Shown: positions 1 to 18,425, numbered from the stretch's first letter. The stretch: 64,000 nt of DNA from Linnemannia hyalina (GCA_019671135.1 JAHRHY010000004.1:2852001-2916000); one strand, 5' to 3'. The notes: generated from the letters alone by a model not told the origin. A program made the numbers and translations.

Positions 1-3000
1 CATTAGTTCCTTGGCAGATGGACGCTAGATCAAGGTTCAACATCAAATATGACAATATGGTCAGCTCAGTCGGTGCAAATATACTCGACATATCCTTTCC
101 TTCAAAACAAAGCGGTAACTCACCAGTGCAGGATCGGTTTGAAGACAAGCCGCCACAAAGTCCTTGAATGGTCTTGTGTAATTACCCTCGAGAATGGGTG
201 GTTGGTTCTTAGGGATCATGAAAAGGACCTTCATGGGGTGGATATCCGAGTGCGGTGGTTCGCCCTTGGCCAGTTCAATTGCTGTGATTCCCAATGACCA
301 AATATCTGCCTTGTTGTCGTATCCTGACTGAATAATAACCTCTGGTGCCATCCAAAACTATATGTAAAAGGTACAAGAGGAAGTGGTTAGCTGACAGGTC
401 TATTCAAAAAGAGTAGCGAGCAAAGGTTGAAGCAAATTGAAGGGGTACTCACAGGTGTGCCAACGAACGTGTTCTTCTTTGTCATCGTTGCGGTAAGCTA
501 TTGAGGAAAAAGTAGTAGAAGAATGATGAATAAAAATAACGCGCAACAGAACGTGCCAGAATGCCACAAGTGCAAAAATAAATCGTGCTTGCACTCCAGG
601 GCATAGGCAAGAGGAAACGTTACCTGTCCAGAAACGCCGAAATCTGCAAGCTTGACATCTCCATCTGTCGTCAACAAGACGTTTGCAGCTGAGATTGGAC
701 AAGACAACAAAGAAAGACAAGGGCAGAGTGAGTCAAATGGGTAGGCGTGAGGAAAAAGAACAGAGTCGATCGAGTCCAAGGGCATGGTTGCACAACCACC
801 CCTCCTCGGTCTTTTTTAGCCCCGTGGCAGCGTTGCATAAACACACGGAGGCATACAAGCAAGCACAAATACCTTTGATATCTGTAAGCGAGGTTTCCAC
901 AAATCATGCATCAAAGAAGGAAAGAAAAAAAACAGAGAAAGATAAGTTAGTCCGTTGAAGTCCAATCACGCTCAACATAACAAAAGCGCCAAAACCACCT
1001 CTATTGTCACGATCGCAACTCTATGAGGGTTAGCGTCCTTCCTGTGGCAAGATGACTTCCAGGGAATTGCGTAATGTACCTCGATGGAGCTTGCCCTCGC
1101 CATGCAGATAGTCCAGTCCTTTCAACAGCTCCCGAAGAATGATTGCGATATAATCCTCCTTGAACACGGATGCCTTCATCTAGATCGTAAGCGAAGGAGA
1201 GACCCGTAGTGCGTCAGTGTGCTGCTTTTCACATCCGCAAAGGACAGGATGATCCCTTCAACTAGCACTAAATCGAGCTTGTGCTTTTTTTTTCGTCATC
1301 TTCCCCTGCTCCCCTACTCCTAATATCCTCCTTTTGTTGTTGCGGTTAAGGTTTGTTGTTTCGTGCATGAGCATGCGCTGTTGCAATGCTTGGTCTGGCT
1401 GTCGCAGTTGCATCGGGATAGCATTTTCCGAAACTCTTTGTCATCGACGACGTGGTTGGCTGCTGCTCTTTTGCTGTATGTTGTTTGTTGTTCCTGTCAC
1501 TTACCAAGTCAGAACAGGAACCGCCGGAGCAGTATTCCATAATGATCCAGAGATTCGCCCCTTTGAGGAACGAGGCGAAGTATCTATGACATCGTAGTTT
1601 GGCGCAGTTCGAAAGGGAGGAGAGTGTGATGAGAAGGGAAGAGGCAGGTTAAGTTCGTTTTTCCTTTTGTTTGTTTTCTCTCGTTCTCCTCTTGCCTCTG
1701 CGGACGGGATATCTTGGCATCCAACGATCTTGCCACATGGTATAGGAGTGCTGCATTAGGTCTCGTGGCCAAAGGCGCGTTGGGCTCCCTCCCTTCCCCT
1801 CTCCTTCTCCACCTTGCGCACATTTCTTCGGAGAAAGAAGGAAAGAAAGAAAGAAAGAAAGGAAAAAAAAACAAACGTCCAAAGAGTACTTGCCTGGTTA
1901 CATAGGGCGAGTCCAATTGAGAAAGGATGTTGATTTCCTGCTGGATGTCGTCAATCTCATCCTCGGCGCTCTCGAGATCGATGATCTTGATAGCCACTGG
2001 CTTTCTTGTCCTTCGGTCATAACTATGCACAATTGGAAGCAATTGGAAAAAAAGACAGGTTAGAAAATAGGTAAGCCAACTGCACGAGCGAGACCCCTTC
2101 TTGGTCCATGCCCTTTTTTTTCTCCCCGACATGTCTCGCTCAAACAAAAGAAAAAAAAAAAAGTCTGACGGAAATAGGGTCAAAAAAGCAGTTGTTGCCC
2201 ATATTAGAGTGTGTAAAATGAACTCAGGGGTGGTTGAAGAGAGAATAAGTGGAGAGAGAGAGAATGAAATGGAAAAAAAGACGACAGGAAAAACAACAAA
2301 GCTGACTAGAGAGCGGGTTACAAGGGCCAAAACAAAACGGCTATGATGTCCATACCCGTCGCCCCATACCTGTCGCATTGTCATTGTCAAGAGATTTCGT
2401 GCAATGGTCAATGTCGGCAGGTTGCAAGGCAGCTGGCCAAGAAAACAAAACAGGGAGTTGAAACGTCAACTTGGTCTGACAGATCCTCTCTTTCTTTCCT
2501 TCCCTCGGCCTGTCCTCATCCTATCTCCCTGCATGGCACGACTGTGTCATGATGAGAAGTAGGGGTTTTTTTTCCTTCGGTCGTTGTATTCGTTCGCATG
2601 TAAGGGATGACAAAAAGAGGGAAGGGGGTGGATGGGAGGGATGAGAACAAATATCCTCATCTACTTTTCTTTGGTCTTTCCTTTGTCATCCCTTTTCCTT
2701 GCCTCCTTTCCTCCTTCCTTCAGGGATCGATATTGTACCCACACACTAACGCCCACACACTACACGTACCCCCCCAACTGCGACATGCACGATGGAGGAA
2801 AGAGAGGACAACCATACAGGAAAGGGTTCAAAAATGGCTGTTAGCGAAAGAAAGAGATATAACAAAACAAAAAAAAAAGTCTTCATCTGTTTTCCTTCCT
2901 GCAGGTCCAATCCCATCTTGCCCCCCTCTTCTCTCTCACTCCGTCCTTCTCCTCTCCGAGGGTGCTTGATTGTCTCTTGCATGCATTTTTTTGTGAGCAG

Positions 3001-3738
3001 AAAGGCACAAGCAAAATAAAAAAATAAACATGTCCGTCAACCAAAAAACTTTTCTCGTTTCTGTTGTCATCTTTTTACCCTTTGAAGACTTCTCCGAACG
3101 AGCCTTTGCCTAAGCACATTGCATGTGGAGAAAGAAGCAACAAGAGTCGGATGTTAACAACGAGCAGCATATAGAACAACAAAACAAAACAGTGCGCTTC
3201 AATTGATCTGAGAGGTGGGAAATCCAGATCGCGATTGCTTTTACCAATGCGCTCGAGCTTTACGTAGTACTCCTCTGGATCCAACTGACTGGAGACGCTC
3301 TGGTGGTTGAATTGGTGTTGTTGATTAGACAATAGATCCCGCAAGGATGAGGGACAAGACCATGGACACACAGCCCGTTGGAGATTGTTGTTTGTTTGTT
3401 GTGGTTGTGAGAGGAGTGTGGTAAAAATAAGGTCGGAGAATAGTGTCAGATGGGACAAGGACAAAGAGAGGGACGATGGAGGAAGTAAGATAGAATGTTC
3501 AGTCGGACAAGCAGACGTATGTCGGGAACGATGTCATGGATATGTGGTACCGAGTTGGAAAAGGTTCATCCACCAGGACACAAACAAGCAACCCGAGGTA
3601 ACCGCCACGCAGGACAGGTTTTGGAGCGAAGGGCGTAAAAAGAGAGTAGCAGGGCAAGTAGAAAAGGAAAGAAAAGAAACGCTTGGTCAGTTCAACAGTC
3701 TACTCGTATTGAGGCGGTGTCAGTGTCGAGGTGAACAT
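1..3738 (-). CDS. GCK-III (MST3/Sps1-like) Ser/Thr protein kinase, C-terminus cut by the window start
   Basis: A Ste20-group kinase domain can be spliced from eleven exons, all in phase (804 nt, 268 aa to the edge): 3738-3704, 3297-3245, 3109-3079, 2022-1894, 1583-1505, 1179-1080, 881-873, 688-624, 497-453, 357-124, 24-1. Visible motifs are the Gly loop [11 protein letters not shown] (~30-40), VAIK Lys52, HRDIKAAN (~141-148), DFG (~161), activation segment [16 protein letters not shown] and RPSAKEL at the edge. The family (MST3/STK24, Sps1/Kic1-like) acts in polarity and Hippo-like cascades. The HRD aspartate is assembled through a 9-nt microexon (881-873), and the intron 1893-1584 has a GC donor (AG|GCAAGT). 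The first exon is the least certain part; the N-terminus could instead lie in frame upstream of 3297. The regulatory tail lies outside the window. Confidence 0.88.
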
Positions 3739-5335
3739 GGCGGTGCATGAATGTGTAATGGGTGGAGAGAGTGAGAGAGAGAAAGAGAGGGTGAGGGAGA
3801 AAGACAGAAGGCAGTACCATTGCTGTCCGTGGGTTATGATTATTATTGATGAAGATGCTTGTTTTTTTGAATGGCGGCGCGGTAGTAGGTGTTTGTCAGG
3901 AACAAAAGAACGAATGAGGGTCAGGTCTGAGTGTCAAAAAAGTAAAAAGAAAGAGGGTGCTTGGTATAGGGAGGGAGAGGAGTGAGAAGGAGGAGAGAAA
4001 GAAGGGAAGAAGGAAAGAAGGAAGGAAGGAAGCAAAGGCGGTGATGAGGTGTGGTGGTGAGGGTGGCGATGGGGGGAGTGAGTGAAAGAGAGGGAGAAAA
4101 TGAAGAAAGGAGAGAAAGAGTGGAGGAGGAAGGGAATAAAATACGGTTGCCAAGGGGCACAAGGGTGTCGACCCAAGGAGACAAAAATGAATATTAGAAA
4201 AGAAAGGCCATCCCAATAAAGTACAAGTACACACCGATTGCCCTTCTTTATCTCAATTGTACTTCGGCGCCCCGCCTGGTGCCTGCATCTAGACCCCTTG
4301 CTATGATGACCACTGGGCAGAGAGAGAAAAGTCCTGCAGGAGGAGGGGGGATAAGAAATGGACCTCCTGAGAACAAAAGTAAAAAAGAGAACCCTTTCAT
4401 TACTTTTTCAAAGAACCGCAAATGCTAACATGGCCACTCCTCTACTCTTCTTCGTAAACAAACACAAGTGTGCTGCTGCTGCTGTCTGTCCGCTTCATTC
4501 TTTGGCAACACACCTTCAAAATGATCTGCCTTTGCTTGTTTGCTTGTTTGCTCGTTTTACCCTTACCCCCTTGATCCTTGCCGTGCTCAGGCCATTGTTT
4601 TTTGTCATCTCGTTCTTACAGTCTCCTTCTCTTCTCCTCTTCCCAGGATAGGTTGTCAAAGGAGGAGGGTAAATCTTTGAAAGCAATCCCATTTCTCACT
4701 CTCTCTTTCATTCAAGAGTGCCACTTTTAGCAGGAATAATAAAGAACTGGCATCGATCCAATTGGAGGTTGTTGCCTTTATGGATCTCTTTGTATGCTGC
4801 TGCTCTTTCAAATGAGCAGAAATGAAATATTAAAAAGAACGCGAAAAAACGGCCACTTGATCCTTGTATTGGACGATTGATGCCTCCCCATGACCTGGTC
4901 CAGGCACAACCTTAGTAAACAAATGATGATGATGTGGTGCAGATTGTATTTGCTTTGTAGAGACTAGCGAAATGTGGGCGAAATCGATGCCACAGTAGAG
5001 ATACTCCATTAGAGATAGTGAGGGCGCTGAACAGCGACACTTGGATAGTTATATCACGCGTTGTTGAATGACCTTAGGTCGCCAATATCACACGTGTCGT
5101 CATCATCAGCTCAGCCTCCAGGGTCCCAGGCGATACCCATGTTCAATGAGGATGATCGGTGGAGGTTGCCACCAAATTCCCAACCCACCGACGCGACAAG
5201 CAGTCACTAGGCAATAAATAATCAAAAAAAAATGTGCCGCTCACCTTTCCTCTTCTCTCACACTCCACCTTCACCTTCACCTTCACCTTCACTTTCACTC
5301 GATTCACTCCATCAACATCAACAACACAGCTCGCC
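3739..5335. other. Divergent intergenic region, no gene seen
   Basis: It separates the kinase start from the RING-gene start. It contains GA/AG-rich purine runs (about 3766-3800 and 3975-4130) and a short CACCTT repeat (about 5262-5290) directly upstream of the RING ATG. The open frames here are low in complexity and have no domain signature. It probably holds both promoters and 5' UTRs. Confidence 0.6.
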
Positions 5336-7580
5336 ATGGGGAAAAAGTCAAAAGCTGCCAAGAAGGTACAGTCAGTCAGGATGTCATTATGTTCTCATTA
5401 GCTCATTCATTCTGCCATTGTACACCAACTATCCAGCAGATAGGTTGAAAGGTTTGTTGACTCCCTACAAATGACTGCTACATGGTCAGGAACTGACACG
5501 TCCTTGTCGTTTGACACGATGTTGTTTTGGAACACTTGTAGCGCGCCAAGGAGGAGGCAGCCCTTCTTGCCAACAGTACCAACAACAACGCCACTCAGGA
5601 CATCAACTCTAGCAGCACATTCAAGTCGTCTGGGTCGCCTGCAACATGTCCGCCTGGCACGGTTGCTCCGTCGTCACCACCGCCGGCACTCTCTACCCCT
5701 ACACCCTCAAAACCCGCTCTTTCACCACCAGCAAAAACTACTCCGGCGCCAAACGCTGATGACATGGCCTTGGACCTTATGATGGCTAACGAGGCCTTAT
5801 CAGAAGTGGGTCAGCTGAAGAAGGAGGTGGAGCGGCTCAAGAAGGAGATCGAGTTCAAGGACGCCGTCATTGCCCGTCTTCAAGCCGCAGCAGTGGTTGC
5901 GATATCTACAGCCTCGAGCTTTTCCAAACCCCTACCCGGAGACACTGTTGTCGTGACGCGTCCACTCGACAAGGCCCTTCAGTGCAGCGTTTGTCTCGAG
6001 TGCTTCACTGGTCCATTCACTGTCGAATGTGGGCACTCTTTCTGCTACGCCTGTATCAGCGACTGGGTCGAGATCAACAAGTCGTGCCCATCCTGTCGAA
6101 CAAAGCTCCTCCGTAGGCCCACCTTTTCATACAGTCTCAGCGCTCAAGTTGACCAGTCGATCGAAAGGCTCCCCGAGCCTGAGCGGACAAAGATGAAGCA
6201 AAGAGTCAAGGAGGAAATGGACAGGATCAAGCGATCAGAGGGCAAGGGTGACCTCTGGGGAAAATTCTTCAAACCCTTGAGTCTCGAAGGTCTCGGTAAC
6301 ATCATCGTCGATAGGGAGGACGGAGTCAGGTACAGCGGTTGTCTCTTTCACATACATTGCCGAAACGGACATTCAAATGGTCATCGGAAGATTATCAAAG
6401 TGCTAATTATTCTCATTTGACCTATTATAGGCGCTGTGGCTCGTGTGGCTGGGAAGTCAGAGGAGGCGCATGCGTCCGTTGCAACAACCAATTCAGTGAT
6501 CTGGAAGAGGACTCTGATCAGAGTCAGGATGAGAGTGATGCAGAGTCGGATGTGCCGGATAACTACGACTCTCATGACTCTTTTATCGACGACTCTCATG
6601 ACGAAGACGAGATCGATTCTGGACAGGAGGACCCAGATGTAGACGATCTCTATCTCTCTGACCAATCTTCCGATAGCGGCATCAGACGGGGAAGCTCAAA
6701 GAGGCTGCAGGCGCGCGGATCAAAATCCAAAGCTAGCAAGCGATCTGCTCGAGAGTTTCCAGAAGTCATTGCTCTCTCAGACGACGACGACTCTGAGGAC
6801 GGGGATGACTTGGAGCAATCTGACCACAGCGACGTCGAGGAGACTGTATCGGATGGTGACGAGGACGATGAGGAGGAGGAAACCAAGATTCGATCCAAGC
6901 GAAACAAACCAAGGCGGTCCATCATGATCTCTGACGACGACGATGAAGACGAGGATGGCGAGTACCAGGGCAAGTTCAAGGCTGATGAGGATGACGATGA
7001 TGATGAGGACGATGAAGAGGAAATACAGGACAAGCACAGCGACAAATCGAGTAGTAGCAACAGCGACTCGAGTAGCGATGAGGAGATTGTTGTACTGTCC
7101 AGCACCAACGGCAAGGACAAGGCTAAGGTTGAGACCACCGTTAGAGCCGGCAAGAAGCGCATGGTGATTGACAGCGATTCACCATCTTCGTCATCGTCGG
7201 ACGACGACGACGAGGCAGATGAGAAGAAGGAGGAGGCGTCAAGCGAGGGCAGTAGCTCAGACGGGAAGAGACGCAGCAGCAGCAGCAGCAGCAGTGACAG
7301 TAGTAGCAACAAGGATGAAGAGACAACTCCGCCAACCGTTGTACCTGCTGCAGCTGCAGCTGCGACGACAACTAAGCGGGCTATCAAACTCGCTGGAGCA
7401 AGGGTGTCCTCGCCATCGTCTTCTTCTTCATCTTCGTCATCGTCTTCGTCATCAGAGAGTGAGGAGGAGGAGGAGGCCAAGACCAACAAGAAGGACAAGA
7501 GCAAGAAGAGCAAGAAGAGCAAGAAGGACGCTAAGCACCGCAGCAAGAGACGCAAGACTGGGCTGGAGTCTCTTTTTTGA
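5336..7580 (+). CDS. RING-finger E3-like protein with second zinc motif and long acidic/Ser tail
   Basis: Three exons splice in phase: 5336-5365, 5542-6329, 6431-7580 (655 aa). The start MGKKSKAAKK is a 10-codon exon ending in AAG|GTACAG. Order of parts: Lys-rich start, Ser/Pro/Thr linker, a predicted coiled coil (~100-130, ELKKEVERLKKEIE type), a C3HC4 RING (~158-200, CSVC...CGHSFCYACI...CPSC), a helical segment, then a CGSCGWEVRGGACVRC knuckle (~275-291) that looks like a small second zinc site. The last ~365 residues are runs of Asp/Glu and Ser ending in Lys-Ser-Lys repeats. By family it should be an E3 ubiquitin ligase; a nuclear, chromatin-linked role is inferred from the tail. The substrate is unknown. 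It sits 650 bp upstream of a deubiquitinase gene. Confidence 0.85.
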
Positions 7581-8044
7581 TTGAAATTTTGCATGGAAAT
7601 AAACACCTTTGATCTTGTATGGATTCAACGAGAATGGTACAGCAAGGCATCAGTCCGGTGGCGCACAGAAGAAGGAAAGAACGCGGGGGCGAAAGAGCAT
7701 TTTTTGCTATCAGGTATGTAGTATGATATGCTATTAAATGGTTGTGTGAAGGGACCTTTCTAAATATGAGTACTTTTGATTGTGTTTATATGGCTGGGTG
7801 TGTGCTGTGTGCTATGTGCTGTGTGAGTTGTTGATGATGAATCAAGAGTTGTAAGGAGGTGTGGGTTGGATGGATGGATGATTGTCAGCCAGACAAAGTG
7901 ACTGACGCGTCTCCTCAGTCCTCAGCCCTTCTTCCACAGCAGCGACAACAACAACAAAAAGAAAAGCTAATTTGGAGTGTGTGATGAACACACAACACCA
8001 CACACCGCAACCTCACTTGTTATTATTGTCTTCCCGCCTCCCTC

Positions 8045-8090
<46 letters not shown>

Positions 8091-8230
8091 GTGTCTCCTG
8101 CTCTCCCCCTCTTCTTTTTCTTTCTTTTCCCTTCTCTTCTCTTCTCTTCTTTTCTCTTCTCTTCTCTTCCCTTCCTCCACTTTTCTTTCTTTCCTTTCCT
8201 TTTCCTTTCCCTTTCTCACCATTCTTAGCT
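7581..8230. other. Intergenic region: RING 3' UTR and deubiquitinase promoter
   Basis: It holds the 3' end of the RING gene, T/G-rich sequence with repeated TGTGCTGTGTGCT units near 7800-7825, and a long pyrimidine tract before the next ATG: an uninterrupted CT microsatellite (about 8040-8090) and TTCTC repeats (about 8125-8170). Such CT tracts are common fungal core-promoter features. No gene was seen. Confidence 0.6.
8040..8215. repeat. CT microsatellite and TTCTC-type pyrimidine tract
   Basis: About 50 nt of (CT)n is followed by CTTCT/TTCTC repeats immediately upstream of the deubiquitinase start. It is read directly from the sequence and is probably length-variable between strains. Confidence 0.9.
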
Positions 8231-13401
<5,171 letters not shown>

Positions 13402-14049
13402 TCCCTTTTCATTGTGAAGCATGATGGCAGAAGGGAATGGGGATGTTCAGGGAATACGAACAAAACACGAACGGAATCGCAATTTGCATAGAAATACATT
13501 GATCACCTCTTCTATAGTCTGTTAAATAATGGTTTTTATTGTTATGCGACCGATTGGAACTTTCGTTATATCGATGAGAGTATCGAATCGGTTTTCTTTT
13601 ACGCTCCATGATGAATTGCGAGTCATCAGGTATTGTCGACTTGCAGAGTTCAGACCCTGATGGCGGATTCATTTTCACTTGGAAAGAGGCGTCAGATGTC
13701 GACTTGTCCGTCCAGCTGGATGGTTTGGGAGGAGGCGTCATATGGATAGAATGCCGTCGCACTGATTTCGAGGCGCTTTCTTGCTAGGTGAAAAAAAAAA
13801 AATTAGCTCCGCAACAGTGAAAGGCGTCAAGAATCGTCCTTTTTGGGCGTCGTCCTACTGTTACTGTCGATTATGTCGTAGTTGTGGCGGCGATTATGGT
13901 ACAGGCCGTGGCGATGGCGGGGATGGGTCCTTTGCTCGGTCCTCACAGGTCGATATCGGTCCAAATTGAAAAATGACAAGTGTGCTGATGAACTCAGTGT
14001 AAGCGTCCATGTTTTTACTCGTTTCTCAATGTCAGTTTGCTGGCCGTGG
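13402..14049. other. Intergenic region at the edge of the accessory island
   Basis: 3' flank of the deubiquitinase gene, then AT-rich sequence. The open frame on the minus strand (13409-13762) has no recognisable motif and overlaps the expected 3' UTR. Nothing else was recognised. Confidence 0.5.
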
Positions 14050-15060
14050 AGGTGGAGATAGTGATGGTCCTATGCGCCATCTGTAGTATCGATTCCACCA
14101 CATAATCGATAGCAGCTGTGTGTGCCTTCCTTGACTCACAACGTTTGTGATGGAACCAAGGTTGCTCATAAGACCGAGACGACATGGGGCCGGGGCAATA
14201 TCATGGCGTGAACTTTATCTTCAATCTCATCAGAAGCCTTTTCTTTTGAGTACTCGACTACGAAAATGCGTTGGGACAACAAAGCTAGGTTTGATTAGCC
14301 GCGTTTTCTCCATTCTTTTTTTTTTCTCGCACTGAAGATTTGCGATTTTCACTAGGCATAAAGAAGGCAAACAGCACAACAGTGCGTATCAAACGGTCGT
14401 GGTCTAGCTTTGACACATTTTTTTTTCTTGACGAGGGGTCTCGTATTCTCTTGATGGTGTACTCTTTTCCTGCCTTGACATCGTTCTGCCACCGCAATTC
14501 CCACATCTCTTTGACGGGTCATGATCAATCCTGAAAAAAAAATACACCAGATACTTTTGGACCAATGCTCGCATGGTTATACCAGAACAATCGTTCGCGA
14601 TATTTATGTCACTTAGAACGATGGAATTGGCACGTAATTTACCTTCCGCCAATTCGAGAAACGAATGGACTTCATCGAGAGACACCTCCAATGCGCGATA
14701 ACTATCGGATCCAACGTTCTTTTCGCCGATGATCTTCCTAGGATATGCAAACGACTTACACGTTAGTTGGACGAACAGGCTCCAATCCTGCTGCTGCATC
14801 GCTAGATTGCGCTCACATCTCTTGCACTTACTCGGATACGCATTTCCTCTAGATCTGCCCCGTTTGAAAACACTTCGATGCCGATGATATGCGATCAAAA
14901 TGTTCGAGGGCTTCAAATCGCCTTGGAGGATATGCTTTCCGTGCAAATGTCCGGAACAGGCGGTGATCATTACTATGTACCCGAGGAATGTACCCTTGAC
15001 CCCTATCAATGTTTCTGTGGATGATGTAATCATTCAGGGTCTAGGCATCGAACACCTAGA
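14050..15060 (-). pseudogene. Decayed protein-kinase-like remnant(s)
   Basis: On the minus strand a 209-codon frame (15033-14404) contains HGKHILQGDLKPSNILI, which matches a kinase catalytic loop except that the His/Arg before the Asp is Gln. Just upstream, in another frame, lies TLNDYIIHRN, resembling the segment preceding the catalytic loop. Downstream the same frame runs through a helical SLDEVHSFLELAEGKL stretch; a different frame then shows WELRWQNDVKAGKEYTIKR and KLDHDRLIR, resembling a kinase N-lobe. An N-lobe after a catalytic loop suggests two tandem decayed copies. Many frame changes and stops separate the pieces, so no functional product is expected. The kinase identity of the first piece is fairly secure and that of the second tentative. 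Confidence 0.55.
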
Positions 15061-18000
15061 GCTCAAGGTGAATCAGAAAAAATGGACAGGAGTAAGAACA
15101 CAGAGAAGGGTTCAGCTCATGGGTTGCTGTTTTTCATATTACATAAATCGGGCTTACAGTTTTCAGGGCGTCCACGTTCAATTGAATAAGGGGCCTGGCC
15201 GGTGCGTTTGAAAAAAACGGCATTTAGTGTCGACAATGCGGCTCATTGAGACTTGTTGGCGATAGAGCACTTGCTTCGTGCTCGAACTAGATCGTGGAAC
15301 AAAACAAAACAAAAAAAAATTCATGCCAATGAGTTCGCAGTGCTGTTACATAAAATTTTAGACGCGAGAACTGAACAATTGAAGCATTGGAGATCCTTCT
15401 TTTTCAGCTATACCACTTATCCTTTCATGATTGCCTTGGTTCAGTTGTTGTGCAGGAGGATTTGTCATTCGTGAAAATAAAATAGGGTACTGCGCCATCG
15501 TGTGTACGCGGGCGGTACGCGTTAGACTGTTTTTTTTTTCCTGCCGGGGGATACGGAATCGTGAGGGATCTAGGGACGTTTGAACATGTTGAGCACAAAA
15601 CTGGATTAGAAAAAAATGATGCTGGCGGGTTGCATTTTCGCGGCATTGTCTTCGTTTTAACTAAGCAAGTAACTCTCATATGTAATAGTCATTCCAACAC
15701 CAATAGCAGCAGGTCCGATACTGAAGTCATCTAACATACCTTCAGGAATTTTTTTTTGTTCGACTTCATGATCATTCGCATGGTTCTTGTGATATAGTTT
15801 TATAGCCTCTCTTACCAAAACGTCTTTAACGGACATGATTAGCCCGTTAAACTCTTTTCTGCCAACTGGCGCTTACTCACGCAATTCTCGAGGTATATCA
15901 CGATACAACATTGGGCTTTTCAGATGATGATTGACTGTTGTAATTTGTTTGGGGGATGCATTTCGGCGCTGTTCCTGTCGACTGCGCTACGAAGTCGACG
16001 ATTTGTTGAGAACTATTTTGTAGGGGTATCGGGATATCGGTGTAAGTTGTACTGCCGCCTGATCCATGAGAAGAAGAAAACAACAGCATGACATTGGACC
16101 TGTTACGCCTTCTTGTCACGCAGACACACTATGTTCTCGTTGCCTGATGCATCAATTTTGCCGCGACAGGCTTCCCTCTCGAGTCTCCTTGACCGACAGA
16201 CCTGCGATCTATTATCGCAAAACCCCCTTCCACCTCGGCGATTCATAAGGCCACATCATCGTAGGCCTAAAGAGGTCAGTTTATGTAATATCATGTTAGC
16301 ATGAGCGAGCCTCGCTTTAATTGCACGATGAGAAGCAATGGTTTAGTGTCAATTGTGCATTTCATTTGGTTCTTTTACTTTTCTATGGATACTCACAATG
16401 ATCCACACATTCACCTTGATACTGTACGTCTACAAGGCCACAACAACCAAGAAAGAGTATCATTCATGAATATCATTTAATACAACCTGGGCGAAGTTAT
16501 CTCGTAATACGAAGTGGCATTGTGGCAAAGTAAACGTACTTTCAAATGTCAAAGTTTCTTTATGAACAAAGGTAGGGGGAGGGCGGTTTTTGGCGTTTCT
16601 TTTTCTGTTGGGGAAGCTGCTGGTTTTTTTTGCCTTTCTTTTCTTTACACAGCCTGAAGCTACTCTTGCTGTATTATTTTGCATTTAACCAAATTGGGGC
16701 TTGATGTGGCAGTTGCAGTCGTCGATTTGGTATGTTTTCGCTCCCTGTTTCTTTTCAGCACTCTTCTTCTTTTATTGAAGGCGGTTACTGTTAGGAAAAG
16801 AAAAATGCTGACCCCTCGCATTCATTGGAAATGGACAAGCAGATACCGTACACAACATCAACAAACAAAAAAGAGCAAGGCCCTCAGGACCAAAAATCGA
16901 TAACAAAGATAACTTCAGCTTTAGAACATAGTTTCACATAAAGCAAGTATAAGATTTAGATAAAATATTACATGGCCCCACCGTAGGTTGCCGATCACTT
17001 TCGATGACGCGAGTGTGGAATTCTTAACAATCAATTTTTACATGCGCGTAGCGCGTCGAAAAAAAAAGCTGGTTACACGAGTCTAGCACGCAAAACTGTT
17101 TAGGCATGACAACCTTCGAAACTGACACCTTCTATTTGGCACTTACTTTACATGCACATTTTAAATTCGAAACCAGTACAGCACAACACCCCTTTGTTTA
17201 TCTTTTTCTTGACTTTCCTCACGTATTTGCGAATACCCAATAGGCACAGTCATCTCGCTATACCGCTTACTTAACTTTCCTCCACTCATAGCATACCTCA
17301 TCCAAGTTCACGTTCCTCTACTCTTGCTCTGCTCATTCTATGAGATGTTATCTTCATTTCTGTATCTTTTCAATGATTAGAGAACATTCGCTCCGAGGTA
17401 CATGCATCATTCTCTTCAAACTACAATCGAACTCCAACTGTAAATAAATATGCATGTTGTTATTATATGTTCTACTTTCTGGTCTTCAGCTCCCCACGAT
17501 CTTTCATTTGCTCTGTACACAGCTCTGTGACCTGGTTGCAGGAATAGTTCCCGTCTCTAGATCTGAACTTTACCAAACCATTGATCTCCTCGAATGCTGT
17601 CAAGAGTGCCTCGTCCTTGGCTATTCTCCTGATGTTGCTTACATGCCTCTAAAATGTATTATATGATTGTACGCTCCCATGAATGCGCGCGTGCGGTTAC
17701 TCTGCCCTTTTGTCAGTATCGTCGCTGTGTTGTAATTGGTCAAGTCGCGGTACGTATCCATCAGTCAAATCATTGTCACCTGTCCCCTTTGATATTCTTT
17801 CTCCTCTTTTTTTATTTTTCTTCCACATCTCGCTCTCTTGACCTCTTTCTCCTTTTTACACCATCCCTTCTCGTTGTGATACACCCGCCACACATACAGA
17901 GAAGATTATGGCATCTAATAGTCCAGGAACAACAAACGTACGTACCTAACCGTGATCTGCTGTGCAGCCTAGAACGCGCTTGATTGTTTTCAAACAATGG

Positions 18001-18425
18001 AATGTATAAATCTGCACTTACATTCCATTGTTTAATCTGAATCATCATTTCACTAAAAGACATTTGTTGAGGGAACGGAGACGGAATCAAGGCGACACGA
18101 TGATCCGGAATGCGGAAAGGCTGACGATATGTTTGAGGTATTATACCCCATTTTTTCTTTCATTCGCGGTGCTCGTGAGGGCTGTGAGCCTCGCTTGGAA
18201 CAAAAGCGACTGACAGGCCTGTTGTTCTTGAAATCTTTTGTGTCGACATTGGATGTTCAATATACAGGCCCTCTTCGCTACTGCGTGCTGAAGAAGTGGG
18301 ACCCTCTATCGAAATTGCTCACATTTAAACAGGACTCTAGATTACTACCCGCTATCAAAGCCAGAAATCGACAAAACGTTCCGAGCGAGCTCTACATTTC
18401 AAGGGACTGTTGATCGACAAGCATC
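15061..18425. other. AT-rich gene-poor stretch with unrecognised ORF remnants
   Basis: About 3.4 kb without a confident gene. On the minus strand, 16119-15898 and about 15840-15655 carry short open stretches (the latter starting MSVKDVLVREAIKLYHKNH) that could be further pieces of the decayed kinase-type gene or of an unknown protein; they are separated by stops. From 16.9 to 18.4 kb nothing was recognised. The base composition is clearly more AT-rich than in the flanking core genes. Confidence 0.4.

Noticed and set aside
4358..4651. 97-codon plus-strand ORF upstream of the RING gene
   Set aside because: Hydrophobic Leu/Pro/Phe translation of pyrimidine-rich promoter DNA without splice partners or known motif.
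6650..7606. 318-codon minus-strand frame opposite the RING gene
   Set aside because: It is the antisense of the Asp/Ser codon runs of the RING-protein tail; poly-Ser and poly-Leu translation only.
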